Notes under the pieces: model-generated
The model's input: only the letters and a program-made list of their open reading frames with translations
Databases searched by the model: none
Told to the model about the DNA's origin: nothing
Shown here: piece after piece, positions 18,132 to 25,585 of the stretch
How the letters are laid out: each line of letters begins with the position of its first letter
Numbering within the stretch: the first letter of the stretch is position 1
Program-made: the position numbers and the translations under genes
Assembly: GCF_001477625.1 (NCBI RefSeq)
Contig: NZ_CP013692.1
Span: 1,984,001 to 2,048,000 of the forward strand
Length of the DNA stretch: 64,000 bases
Direction of reading: 5' to 3'
From: Paucibacter sp. KCTC 42545
GTDB taxonomy: Bacteria; Pseudomonadota; Gammaproteobacteria; Burkholderiales; Burkholderiaceae_C

Positions 18132-19718
18132 TCAACCCACCTGCCGATTCATCAAAATTGCCATCACTGTGAGCCCGATGGCAAACAGCACAAAGAAGCT
18201 CGCCGATGCCACGCTGAAGCGGATCATGTCCATGCGGTGGCGCCGCCTATCCTCGTCGGTGGTCAGTCGCGTCACAACACCCAGGATGGGCAAATCCACC
18301 CGTGAACGCAACTCATTGACGTCGTGGAAAACCGGACGCAGTTGACTGCTGACAAAGGCGCCAAACATACCCAAGCCCAGGGCCAGGACCATCGCCACAG
18401 CCAACAACAGTAGTCGGTTTGGCGCCACCGGCTTGGGCGACACCCGCGGTGGGTCGATCAAGCGGAAATCCGCCACGCCCGAAGCCACATCCAACTCGCC
18501 CGACATCGCGGCCGACTCGCGGCGCGACACCAAGTCTTCGTAGTTCTTTTTGTGAATAGCGTAATCACGATTCAACTGGGCTCCCTCGGCCTCCAGTTGC
18601 GGCGCCGTCTTCACCGCGGCCATCGCTTGGGCATAGCGGCTGGAATACTCATCCACCCGAGCCTTCATCGCCGCCACCTGGACCTCGTAATTGGCCAGCA
18701 AGCGCCCCATTTCTTGAAACGCCAGGTTGGTATTGCCGGCCGAGCCCACGGTAGGTGCAGCCAATGCCGCCTTGCGCAGTTCGGCAACCTCTTTCTTCTT
18801 TTGCGCCTCGAGGTCCTTCAGCATCTTGCGGGCGCTGACGATATCGGGATGCTGCTCGGTGTAGCGCTGCAATAGTGCGTCGAGACTGCGATTTTGAACA
18901 TCAATCCGCGCATCAATTTCTGGTGTCGACACTGCTGTTGCGGACTCTTGCAACACGCTTTGCACCGCACTTCCGCCAACTGAACCCTTGCGCTCTGCTT
19001 CCAGTTGACTCTTGGCAGCATCGCGCGCATTCACAGCCTCGCGATAGTCGAGCCGGGCACGCTCAAGTTGCGCACTGATTTCACCCAAACGGGATGCGGA
19101 ATCCTTGCCATCGCCCGACATGGTTTGAATATTGCGCAGGCGGAACTCTTTTAAGCGAGACTCAGCCTCTTCCAACTTCGCTTCATAGCCCTTGATTTGC
19201 TCGTTGATGAAGGTCGTGGCAGTGGCCGTATCCTTGCGGCTAGAACCAAGGCTCGATTCCAGAAAAATCGAGACAAAAGACTGAACCACCCGCTTGGCAC
19301 TTTCCTGATCGGTATCCCGATAGGCCAAGGTGTACAGGTTGTCGCGCGCCGTGCTTTGAATCGACAAGTTCTTGGTCACCGTCTCAATCGTTGCCTCTTG
19401 CTGGCTCTTGGACTGGTTCTTGAGGTCCAGATCCGCCATGCGAACCAACTTCTCGACATTGGGGCGGCTGATCAAAGTGCGGCTGAGCATCATCACCTGC
19501 TGCTCGACATTGGGTTGTACAGCCAAGCCCGTCATCAGCGGCTTCAGGATGGACTGCGTATCCACATAGATACGCGCGCTCGCCTCGTACCGGTCAGGCA
19601 AGACCAAGACGACAACGGCGCCAACCAGCCCGGCAATCCAAGCCACTGCCAAGCCGGTCCAGCGGTGCTTCCACATCGACTTCACGACGGAAAGCAACTG
19701 TGCAATCAACAAATCCAT
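18132..19718 (-). CDS. XrtA system polysaccharide chain-length determinant (Wzz-like)
   Basis: A 528-residue inner-membrane protein. A membrane segment (WTGLAVAWIAGLVGAVVVLVL) lies near residues 19-40, followed by the Wzz motif YEASARIYVDTQSILKPLM. A long periplasmic coiled coil occupies about residues 160-390. The proline-rich DPPRVSPKPVAPN precedes a second membrane segment near residue 440, and a third hydrophobic segment sits at the C-terminus. It would set polymer length and switch on the adjacent tyrosine kinase. It is the second gene of the operon, 109 bases after the export lipoprotein gene. Confidence 0.93.
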   Translation of the reverse strand: MDLLIAQLLSVVKSMWKHRWTGLAVAWIAGLVGAVVVLVLPDRYEASARIYVDTQSILKPLMTGLAVQPNVEQQVMMLSRTLISRPNVEKLVRMADLDLKNQSKSQQEATIETVTKNLSIQSTARDNLYTLAYRDTDQESAKRVVQSFVSIFLESSLGSSRKDTATATTFINEQIKGYEAKLEEAESRLKEFRLRNIQTMSGDGKDSASRLGEISAQLERARLDYREAVNARDAAKSQLEAERKGSVGGSAVQSVLQESATAVSTPEIDARIDVQNRSLDALLQRYTEQHPDIVSARKMLKDLEAQKKKEVAELRKAALAAPTVGSAGNTNLAFQEMGRLLANYEVQVAAMKARVDEYSSRYAQAMAAVKTAPQLEAEGAQLNRDYAIHKKNYEDLVSRRESAAMSGELDVASGVADFRLIDPPRVSPKPVAPNRLLLLAVAMVLALGLGMFGAFVSSQLRPVFHDVNELRSRVDLPILGVVTRLTTDEDRRRHRMDMIRFSVASASFFVLFAIGLTVMAILMNRQVG

Positions 19719-19827
19719 TGAGGCGACTTTTCAAGTTCAAAGCGAGGGAACCCGCGATGTCGACGAATCGAGAGAATCTAACCTAACTATTAGCCAAGCG
19801 CGGCGAGCGCAAGGCAATCAAATCAGC

Positions 19828-20466
19828 TCAAAACAAACTCTGCGGAATGATCAGGATATCGCCAGGTCGCATTTCCACATTCGCAGACACATCGCCGCGC
19901 TTGACCAAATCCTTCAGCCTTACCGAGTACTGTTTATTGCCCTCGCCGGAGCGAACAATCGTCGCCTCATTACCCGCGGCAAAGTCAGTCAAGCCGCCAA
20001 CAGCAATCATGACATCGAGCACCGTCATTTTCTGCTTGTACGGCAAGGCCTGCGGCTTGGACGCCTCACCCACCACGCGAATCTGTTCGCTGTAAGGCCC
20101 AACAAAGCTGGTCACAATCACCGTAACCACCGGATCACGAACATATTTACCGAGTTGCTGTTCAATATCTCTGGCAATTTCCGTGGAATTCTTGCCTTGA
20201 GCCGTCAACTCATCGATAAGCGGCGTAGATATTTTTCCATCAGGCCGCACCGGCACACTCATCGACAATTCCGGATTGCGCCAAACAATGATATTGAGGG
20301 CATCACCCGGGCCAACGATATAACTATATTTTTCGCTCGCTGCGGCGCTTGGCGCGGGCGGGAATTTCGAGCCTACCGTACCGCATGCACTCAACGTCGA
20401 AAGTACAAGGCCAGCAAAAAGCATCCGCGACATGCCTACCACCGAAAAAAATGAAAGATTCTTCAC
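19828..20466 (-). CDS. XrtA system exopolysaccharide export lipoprotein (Wza/EpsA-like)
   Basis: A 212-residue outer-membrane lipoprotein. The signal sequence ends in the lipobox LSAC with Cys28. The polysaccharide-export domain follows (YIVGPGDALNIIVWRNPELS near residue 50), and then a SLBB-like domain from about residue 125 (RVVGEASKPQALPY). It is shorter than E. coli Wza, so it should form the periplasmic part of the export channel and rely on the separate barrel protein for the membrane pore. The start is a GTG at 20466 preceded by AAGGAG eight to nine bases upstream. It is the first gene of the long minus-strand operon; its promoter must lie in 20467-20677. Confidence 0.93.
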   Translation of the reverse strand: MKNLSFFSVVGMSRMLFAGLVLSTLSACGTVGSKFPPAPSAAASEKYSYIVGPGDALNIIVWRNPELSMSVPVRPDGKISTPLIDELTAQGKNSTEIARDIEQQLGKYVRDPVVTVIVTSFVGPYSEQIRVVGEASKPQALPYKQKMTVLDVMIAVGGLTDFAAGNEATIVRSGEGNKQYSVRLKDLVKRGDVSANVEMRPGDILIIPQSLF

Positions 20467-20614
20467 AGACGCCGCTCCTTGTATTTAGCTAGCAAAATTG
20501 GGGGTACTCGCCTGACCATCTCCACTCCCAACAGCAAAAATATTTCAGCCAACTCTGAGCGCGCACGGCACTGCATGGCTAGGGGAATGATGCCACACTA
20601 GGCTTGCTCTTCCT

Positions 20615-20635
20615 TCGCCCTTAAGGCGACTTTTT
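20615..20635 (+). terminator. Terminator-like hairpin in the leader of the flavoenzyme gene
   Basis: TCGCC and GGCGA form a 5-bp stem around CTTAA, followed by C and five Ts on the plus strand. It lies 43 bases before the ATG at 20678, with no plus-strand gene upstream within the locus. It could be an attenuator of the flavoenzyme transcript, or it may stop stray transcription out of the divergent operon's promoter region. The stem is short, so activity is uncertain. Confidence 0.45.
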
Positions 20636-20677
20636 ACCGTTGCGACCACACACCCACTTGAATGAGGGGCCATTGAC

Positions 20678-22279
20678 ATGACCACCACTCACGCCGCAGC
20701 CATCAGCAGCTGGACCAAACTCCTTGGAGCAGCGCAAGTCCTGAGCACTGCGGCTGCGCAGCAGGCCTATGGGCTTGACACCACCGCCTCAAGTAGAAAG
20801 CTTGTGGCTGCACTCAAACCCAGCGCTAGTGAGCAAATTCCCGAAATTGTTCGTATTGCCAAGGCCAATCGAACCTCAATTTACCCAATCAGCACCGGCA
20901 ACAACTGGGGCTACGGAACCAGCCTCCCTGCCGCAAACGACTGCGTACTGCTTGATCTCTCAGGACTATCCCAAATCAAGGAGTTCGATGCCGAATTGGG
21001 AGTAATCACCGTCGAGCCCGGCGTCACCCAAGGCATGCTGGCCAAGTTCTTGGATGAGGGCGGTCACGACTTCATGGTGCCCGTGACCGGCGGCGGCCCA
21101 AATTGCAGCCTGCTTGGCAATGCACTGGAGCGCGGCTATGGCGTAACCCCCCATACCGACCACTTCGGCGCAGTCACCCATATCGAAGCCGTCCTGGCGG
21201 ACGGCAGCATTTACCGAAGCGGACTGCATGAAGCGGGTGGCATTGAGGTGGCCAAACTCTTCAAATGGGGAATCGGCCCCTACATCAACGGTCTCTTCAC
21301 TCAAAGCGGCTTTGGCGTGGTTACCCAGATGACCATCTTGTTGGCACGCCGCCCACAATGCTCCAAAGTTTGTTTCTTCAGCATTCCCGACGACCAAATG
21401 CTCGAAGAGGCTGTGCGGCGAGTGCAACGTATTCTTCAAACCCTGCCGGGCATTGTTGGCGGCAGCAATTTGATGAATAGGCACCGCATGCTCGCAATGG
21501 CAGCCCCCTATCCCGCCACTCAAATTGGCCCCAACGGCCTAATTCCAGAGGAGGTCATTGCCGCGATGGGGCGTGAATATCAAATATTCCCATGGACAGG
21601 TTTTATGACCCTTTATGGCAGCAAGAAGGTCGTCGCCGCAGCACAGAAAGAGATTCGAAACATCCTGAAAGGATTTGCCAAGCGACTCGTCTTTCTGTCC
21701 AACGGCCAAGCCCAAGGCCTGGCCAAGCTGGCAAAGCTCATTCCTGGACGGCTCGGGCAGCGAGCCGGCAGCACTGCACAAACCCTTGCAAAGTCACTGG
21801 AACTAGTCGGAGGGCGCCCCAACGAAACAGCAATGCCATTGGCCTACTGGCGCAATCCAAACCCGCCAAAGGGGCCATCCCGTGACCCTGGCCGCGATGG
21901 CTCCGGCCTCATTTGGTACGCACCACTCGTCCCCATGAGGCCGCAAGCCGCACGCAGTTTCGTCGACATGGTGAAAGCGATCACCCATAGGCACGGCATC
22001 GAACCACTCATCACACTGACCAGCATCAGCGACAAGGTATTCGACAGCACCATCCCCATCCTCTTCGACCGCCAAAAGGAGTCCGAAACTGCGAACGCCA
22101 AAGCCTGCAACCAAGAGCTGCTGGACAGCGGCGCACTGCAAGGCTTTCTACCCTATCGGGTCGGCATATCAAGCATGCCCTGGCTTGCCGAGCGAATGGG
22201 GAGCGCGGGCAAGCTGAATCGGCAATTGCGGCAGTCACTGGACCCCGACAACATCATTTCACCTGGGCGCTACAGCTAA
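20678..22279 (+). CDS. FAD-binding oxidoreductase, VAO/p-cresol methylhydroxylase family
   Basis: A 533-residue flavoprotein of the family that oxidises phenolic or other alcohols and amines. The FAD-binding PCMH domain spans about residues 35-225, with PISTGNNWGYGTS near residue 74, GVTQGMLAKFLDEGG near 120, and GNALERGYGVTPHTDHFGA near 150, closely like the pyrophosphate and isoalloxazine regions of p-cresol methylhydroxylase. The C-terminal substrate-cap domain includes GRDGSGLIWYAPLVPM near residue 410 and ends LDPDNIISPGRYS, usual for the family. There is no signal peptide, so it should be cytoplasmic. The covalent flavin attachment residue cannot be assigned safely. A GAGGGG site precedes the ATG. 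It lies between the EPS operon and a PEP-CTERM gene; its substrate there is unknown. Confidence 0.85.
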   Translation: MTTTHAAAISSWTKLLGAAQVLSTAAAQQAYGLDTTASSRKLVAALKPSASEQIPEIVRIAKANRTSIYPISTGNNWGYGTSLPAANDCVLLDLSGLSQIKEFDAELGVITVEPGVTQGMLAKFLDEGGHDFMVPVTGGGPNCSLLGNALERGYGVTPHTDHFGAVTHIEAVLADGSIYRSGLHEAGGIEVAKLFKWGIGPYINGLFTQSGFGVVTQMTILLARRPQCSKVCFFSIPDDQMLEEAVRRVQRILQTLPGIVGGSNLMNRHRMLAMAAPYPATQIGPNGLIPEEVIAAMGREYQIFPWTGFMTLYGSKKVVAAAQKEIRNILKGFAKRLVFLSNGQAQGLAKLAKLIPGRLGQRAGSTAQTLAKSLELVGGRPNETAMPLAYWRNPNPPKGPSRDPGRDGSGLIWYAPLVPMRPQAARSFVDMVKAITHRHGIEPLITLTSISDKVFDSTIPILFDRQKESETANAKACNQELLDSGALQGFLPYRVGISSMPWLAERMGSAGKLNRQLRQSLDPDNIISPGRYS

Positions 22280-22282
22280 TTT

Positions 22283-22299
22283 TGTCGGATTTTTTTACA
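22283..22299 (+). promoter_or_regulatory. Candidate PrsR activator site (PEP-CTERM box-like)
   Basis: TGTCGGATTTTTTTACA begins two bases after the flavoenzyme stop and lies 88-104 bases upstream of the -24 GG of the sigma-54 promoter, the usual distance for an enhancer site of a sigma-54 activator. PEP-CTERM genes in PrsK/PrsR species are known to share an upstream box; I cannot confirm that this matches it. Two similar stretches, ACAAGTCAAC and ACAAAGTCAA, follow in the same intergenic region. Confidence 0.35.
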
Positions 22300-22384
22300 A
22301 GTCAACTTCATCGCCAGCAAGCGCGCTCGCCACAAAGTCAATTTTCTCCAATGATTTCAAACACTTAACCATTTTCTTTAAGAG

Positions 22385-22400
22385 TTGGCACGGTTACTGC
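22385..22400 (+). promoter_or_regulatory. Sigma-54 promoter (-24/-12) of the PEP-CTERM gene
   Basis: TTGGCACGGTTACTGC matches the RpoN consensus TGGCACG-N4-TTGC in all but one position, with the invariant GG and GC separated by exactly 10 bases. The start codon is 55 bases downstream. RpoN promoters need an enhancer-binding ATPase; PrsR, encoded at 28383-29750, is the obvious candidate. Confidence 0.85.
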
Positions 22401-22455
22401 TTATCTTTGCTGCGAACGGGCAGTAGCCTTTTCAAATCACCTCAGGAGAAATGAC

Positions 22456-23265
22456 ATGAAATTTCTGAAGACGACTTTCGCTGGCGTGGCCTTGCTGGCC
22501 TGCATGGCCGGCGTTCAAGCTACCCCGATCAATGTGGGCGGCGTGGTTTGGGATCCAGACTATGTGGCACCGGGTGGCGCTGAGACTGACTTCATCGCTG
22601 AACACCAATTCACGCAGTGGTTCGGCAGCACAAACTATGCCAAGGGCACCGTCAACTACGGCGACGCAGCAGGCATTGGATCGGTGCTGTCCACCGTTGA
22701 CGGTGTGAGCCCTGGCGCCACCGGATTTGTGTTGCAGGGCGTTGGTCGCCTGGGCCGCATCAATGACAACGCCAGCAATATCGGCTCTGGCTTCGGCGCT
22801 GCAGGCAGCTTCTGCCCAGGCTGCGAAGTGACCTTTGGCTTTGGCGGCATTGGCCTGAACAAGAACAACACCTTTGACCTGACCAATGCTTGGGTTACCT
22901 TGTACGTGGACACCAGCACCCTCTACACCAGCCCACCGGCTGGGCAAGTCGGTGCCGACAAGGCCTTGGATGGCACCGTCTGGCTTGACGCGAAGTTCAA
23001 CAGCCTTGCCTTCACGAGCGGTAACGTCGCTAGCGGTTTCACAGCTGCCGACCTGCAAGTGATCGGCGGTTTGGCCGCTGGTAACTTCGACCCTAATCTG
23101 CTGAAGTTCAATTCAAGCGCCTTCTTCAACCCGAATGCCAAGTACTCGTCCGGCGGCAACGGCTCCATTACGGGCAACACCATCCCTGAACCTTCTAGCC
23201 TGGCCCTGATCGGCCTGAGCTTGGTTGGCCTGGGCTTTGCCCGCCGCAAGGCAAACAAGGCTTAA
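22456..23265 (+). CDS. Secreted PEP-CTERM protein
   Basis: A 269-residue exported protein with a Sec signal peptide (MKFLKTTFAGVALLACMAGVQA) and a C-terminal sorting signal: IPEPSS near residue 244, a hydrophobic helix LALIGLSLVGLGFA and the basic tail RRKANKA. This is the exosortase substrate layout. The body is Gly/Asn/Thr-rich with few charged residues and one CPGC pair, and I recognise no enzymatic domain. AGGAG precedes the chosen ATG by 7 bases. The sigma-54 promoter upstream and a strong terminator downstream make it a single-gene transcript, so it is likely a main structural product attached to the polysaccharide or cell surface. Confidence 0.92.
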   Translation: MKFLKTTFAGVALLACMAGVQATPINVGGVVWDPDYVAPGGAETDFIAEHQFTQWFGSTNYAKGTVNYGDAAGIGSVLSTVDGVSPGATGFVLQGVGRLGRINDNASNIGSGFGAAGSFCPGCEVTFGFGGIGLNKNNTFDLTNAWVTLYVDTSTLYTSPPAGQVGADKALDGTVWLDAKFNSLAFTSGNVASGFTAADLQVIGGLAAGNFDPNLLKFNSSAFFNPNAKYSSGGNGSITGNTIPEPSSLALIGLSLVGLGFARRKANKA

Positions 23266-23307
23266 TGCCAGTTCTTCTCAGCTGCCAAGGCAGCTGATGC
23301 AAGAAGA

Positions 23308-23340
23308 GGCCGTGCGAATTTTGTTCGCACGGCCTTTTTG
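23308..23340 (+). terminator. Strong intrinsic terminator after the PEP-CTERM gene
   Basis: An 11-bp perfect stem, GGCCGTGCGAA with TTCGCACGGCC, has a 5-base loop and is followed by five Ts. It lies 43 bases after the PEP-CTERM stop codon and separates it from the convergent protease gene. Confidence 0.92.
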
Positions 23341-23381
23341 TTCATCAAACGGAACATGACCTCGCCGTTAGGCCAAAGCAA

Positions 23382-24197
23382 TCAGTCCGCGCGCGCCAGC
23401 AACTTCGTGACGAGGTCAACCGGGATCGCATAGCTGATCCCGGTCGGGTGCGTTAACGCGGTCTCTCGTGACCCCTTAATGAGCACCATATTCAACACAC
23501 CCACCACGGCACCTGTCTCCAAATCGATGACCGGCCCGCCGCTATTTCCTGGATAAGCCGTCGCATCCAACTGAAGAATATTGAACGTAGCTTCGCGCAA
23601 TTTTCGAATCGACTTTTCGTTCAACGCTTGCGCCGACGCCTGAGGCAATGCAATCGGCGTGATTGAGGAAATGATGCCACGATGGGTTACCAAAGAAAAA
23701 CCCAGCGCGCCACCGACTGGGAAGCCCAGAATCGCCACGCTCTTGCCTTCCTGGGCCACCTGATCCGAGGCCAAAGCCAAAGGACTAAGCGCCTCGCCCT
23801 GGACTCGCAGCAATGCCAAATCCCGCTCACGGTCAAGCTTAAGGACTTCCACCTCTCGCATCACCCATCGACCCGTGGGACCCGTTGCGGCTCGAACCAC
23901 CAAGCGCCGTCCTCCAGTCATCTCACCGCCTTCCGGCAAGACATGCTTATTGGTGATCACCAAATTGCCTTCCGCCGCTACGAAGCCTGTACCCCGGAAC
24001 GAAAAGCGGGGACTATCGGTTTCCCCGAAAGTGCCCACAAGCAACACGGAAGAACGAGACCGTTTGATCAAGGACGGCAAATCAACCGGGGCACCAGCCC
24101 TGCTCGGCGTGAGCTCCTGAGCCCCGCTAGGCATGCCGACCACAGCCAACCACCCAACTACCGAACGGCGGTTAAAACCAGAGCCTGCTCCGCTCAT
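23382..24197 (-). CDS. Trypsin-like serine protease (S1/DegP-type)
   Basis: A 271-residue protease with the complete triad: His85 (TNKHV), Asp126 (ERDLALL) and Ser219 (YPGNSGGPV). No PDZ domain follows, unlike DegP. The N-terminus has twin arginines before a hydrophobic stretch (NRRSVVGWLAVVG, cleavage likely near PSGAQ), so export by Tat or Sec is plausible. I start at the ATG at 24197, which overlaps the acyltransferase stop as ATGA; an earlier start at 24257 would run deep into that gene. Being coupled to the acyltransferase and at the end of the PrsK/PrsR/PrsT operon, it may process surface proteins of the system; that is inference. Confidence 0.85.
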   Translation of the reverse strand: MSGAGSGFNRRSVVGWLAVVGMPSGAQELTPSRAGAPVDLPSLIKRSRSSVLLVGTFGETDSPRFSFRGTGFVAAEGNLVITNKHVLPEGGEMTGGRRLVVRAATGPTGRWVMREVEVLKLDRERDLALLRVQGEALSPLALASDQVAQEGKSVAILGFPVGGALGFSLVTHRGIISSITPIALPQASAQALNEKSIRKLREATFNILQLDATAYPGNSGGPVIDLETGAVVGVLNMVLIKGSRETALTHPTGISYAIPVDLVTKLLARAD

Positions 24198-25489
24198 GCA
24201 AGCGACAAATCGGCCGAGGTTTGCCCCATCTCCAAGGCGGTCACGCAGGAGCGCCAAACGACGTCCGCCTCCTCGACACGGAAGCCATAGAACACACCAA
24301 CGTCTGTCACCTTCGAACGCAGTGCAACCGCTTTAACTTCAGAAGTGTCGGCAGCACCCAAAACAATGCTCGCATGCCCCGGAACCTTAAGCGGAACATC
24401 AATCCTGCATTCGGCCTGAAAACCAGACAGAGAAATTTCTATGATGTTCAAGACAAATTCTCTAGAACGCCCATCCACATCAAAGCGTATTTGAGCAGGA
24501 CACCTGATTGAATAGCGCTGATGGCGCCGCAAGGGATGCGACTCAAGTGCCGTCCCAGACAGCATTGGCAAAATTCGGCGGTACTCGATCAGGTCATAAA
24601 TCGACCAAAGCAAAGACTTCTTGCGGTCATCCATCGCCTCAAACACTTTACTTTTTTCATTAAAAAAGTAATCAAGCAAAGCCGGCGTCATGACCGGATC
24701 ATTGGTTGTGAAATAGCGTCTCTTCGGCAATTTTATATTGGGCAAATTCTGCATGAAGAAATAGCGATGCAAATTCTTCCGACTTGGCCTTCCTTTGTAT
24801 CCAGCTTTGAATATCTCCGCGGCATGATGCAAATCTAAGGTCGCACCTACAGCAGGTGCGCCATTCGCAAAGTCGTACTGATCGACAACATTGGCCTGTA
24901 AACGCTCGAAGAACAGCAGCGCCTCATAGAGCTCAATTTTCTCCGGGTTGACCGCAATAACAAGATGACGGGTATCAAAATATTCCGTGCAATATTGATG
25001 CATAAACTTCATCAATGGAAACAGAATGGCACCCCCGGTAGCACGAAAGTCCGGATGCACAGCCAAAGCTGATATCTCTGCGATATTGCCGCCTTTAGCT
25101 TTTACCTGCTGCAAGTCAAAGACCGACTGCAATGGAAATCCGAACACACCTTCCCGGATCATCGAAATGGTGCCAACCACCTTACCGTCATACTTTGCAC
25201 ACAAGGTGGTTGTAGTTGGCAGCGAGTGATAAATCGTGATGCGCATTCCAGAAGGATCTGGCAGCATAAATCCGCTCGCGACATAAGCGCCATGCAAGAG
25301 CTTGAAACAATCCTCCAACTCCTCCTGGGTATCTGCAATTTTCAATTCCAGGCGAAGATCCGGCGCCGGGTCACATTCCACCATGCGTCGGTAAATGCTG
25401 AAGCGAAAATTTGCAGGCAGCACCCCAAAGAGCTTTCGAAGACCCTGGTGAAATTTCTTCTTTAGGCTAGAGCCGCGAATCTTTGTCAT
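24194..25489 (-). CDS. PEP-CTERM/exosortase-associated acyltransferase fused to a PilZ domain
   Basis: A 431-residue protein in two parts. Residues about 35-290 match the GNAT-like acyltransferase found with exosortase systems, related to N-acyl amino acid synthases and acyl-homoserine-lactone synthases (AVHPDFRATGGAILFPLMKF near residue 155). Residues about 315-425 are a PilZ domain: RRHQRYS supplies the R-x3-R motif and EISLSGF the D/N/E-x-S-x2-G motif that together bind cyclic di-GMP. The fusion suggests that acylation is controlled by c-di-GMP, fitting a biofilm polysaccharide system. It is in the second operon, 96 bases after prsT, and coupled to the protease gene. Confidence 0.87.
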   Translation of the reverse strand: MTKIRGSSLKKKFHQGLRKLFGVLPANFRFSIYRRMVECDPAPDLRLELKIADTQEELEDCFKLLHGAYVASGFMLPDPSGMRITIYHSLPTTTTLCAKYDGKVVGTISMIREGVFGFPLQSVFDLQQVKAKGGNIAEISALAVHPDFRATGGAILFPLMKFMHQYCTEYFDTRHLVIAVNPEKIELYEALLFFERLQANVVDQYDFANGAPAVGATLDLHHAAEIFKAGYKGRPSRKNLHRYFFMQNLPNIKLPKRRYFTTNDPVMTPALLDYFFNEKSKVFEAMDDRKKSLLWSIYDLIEYRRILPMLSGTALESHPLRRHQRYSIRCPAQIRFDVDGRSREFVLNIIEISLSGFQAECRIDVPLKVPGHASIVLGAADTSEVKAVALRSKVTDVGVFYGFRVEEADVVWRSCVTALEMGQTSADLSLA

Positions 25490-25585
25490 ACATCGTCCCT
25501 ACACATGATTTATTGACCGTCAACCGCTGCCAATTTACGCGCAGAGCCCTGCTGGCTCAAACAACTAAAAACAACTGCGTCGGCA

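Noticed and set aside
20520..20570. Sigma-54-like TTGGC...TTTGC on the minus strand before the export lipoprotein gene
   Set aside because: The GG and GC elements are 13 bases apart instead of 10.
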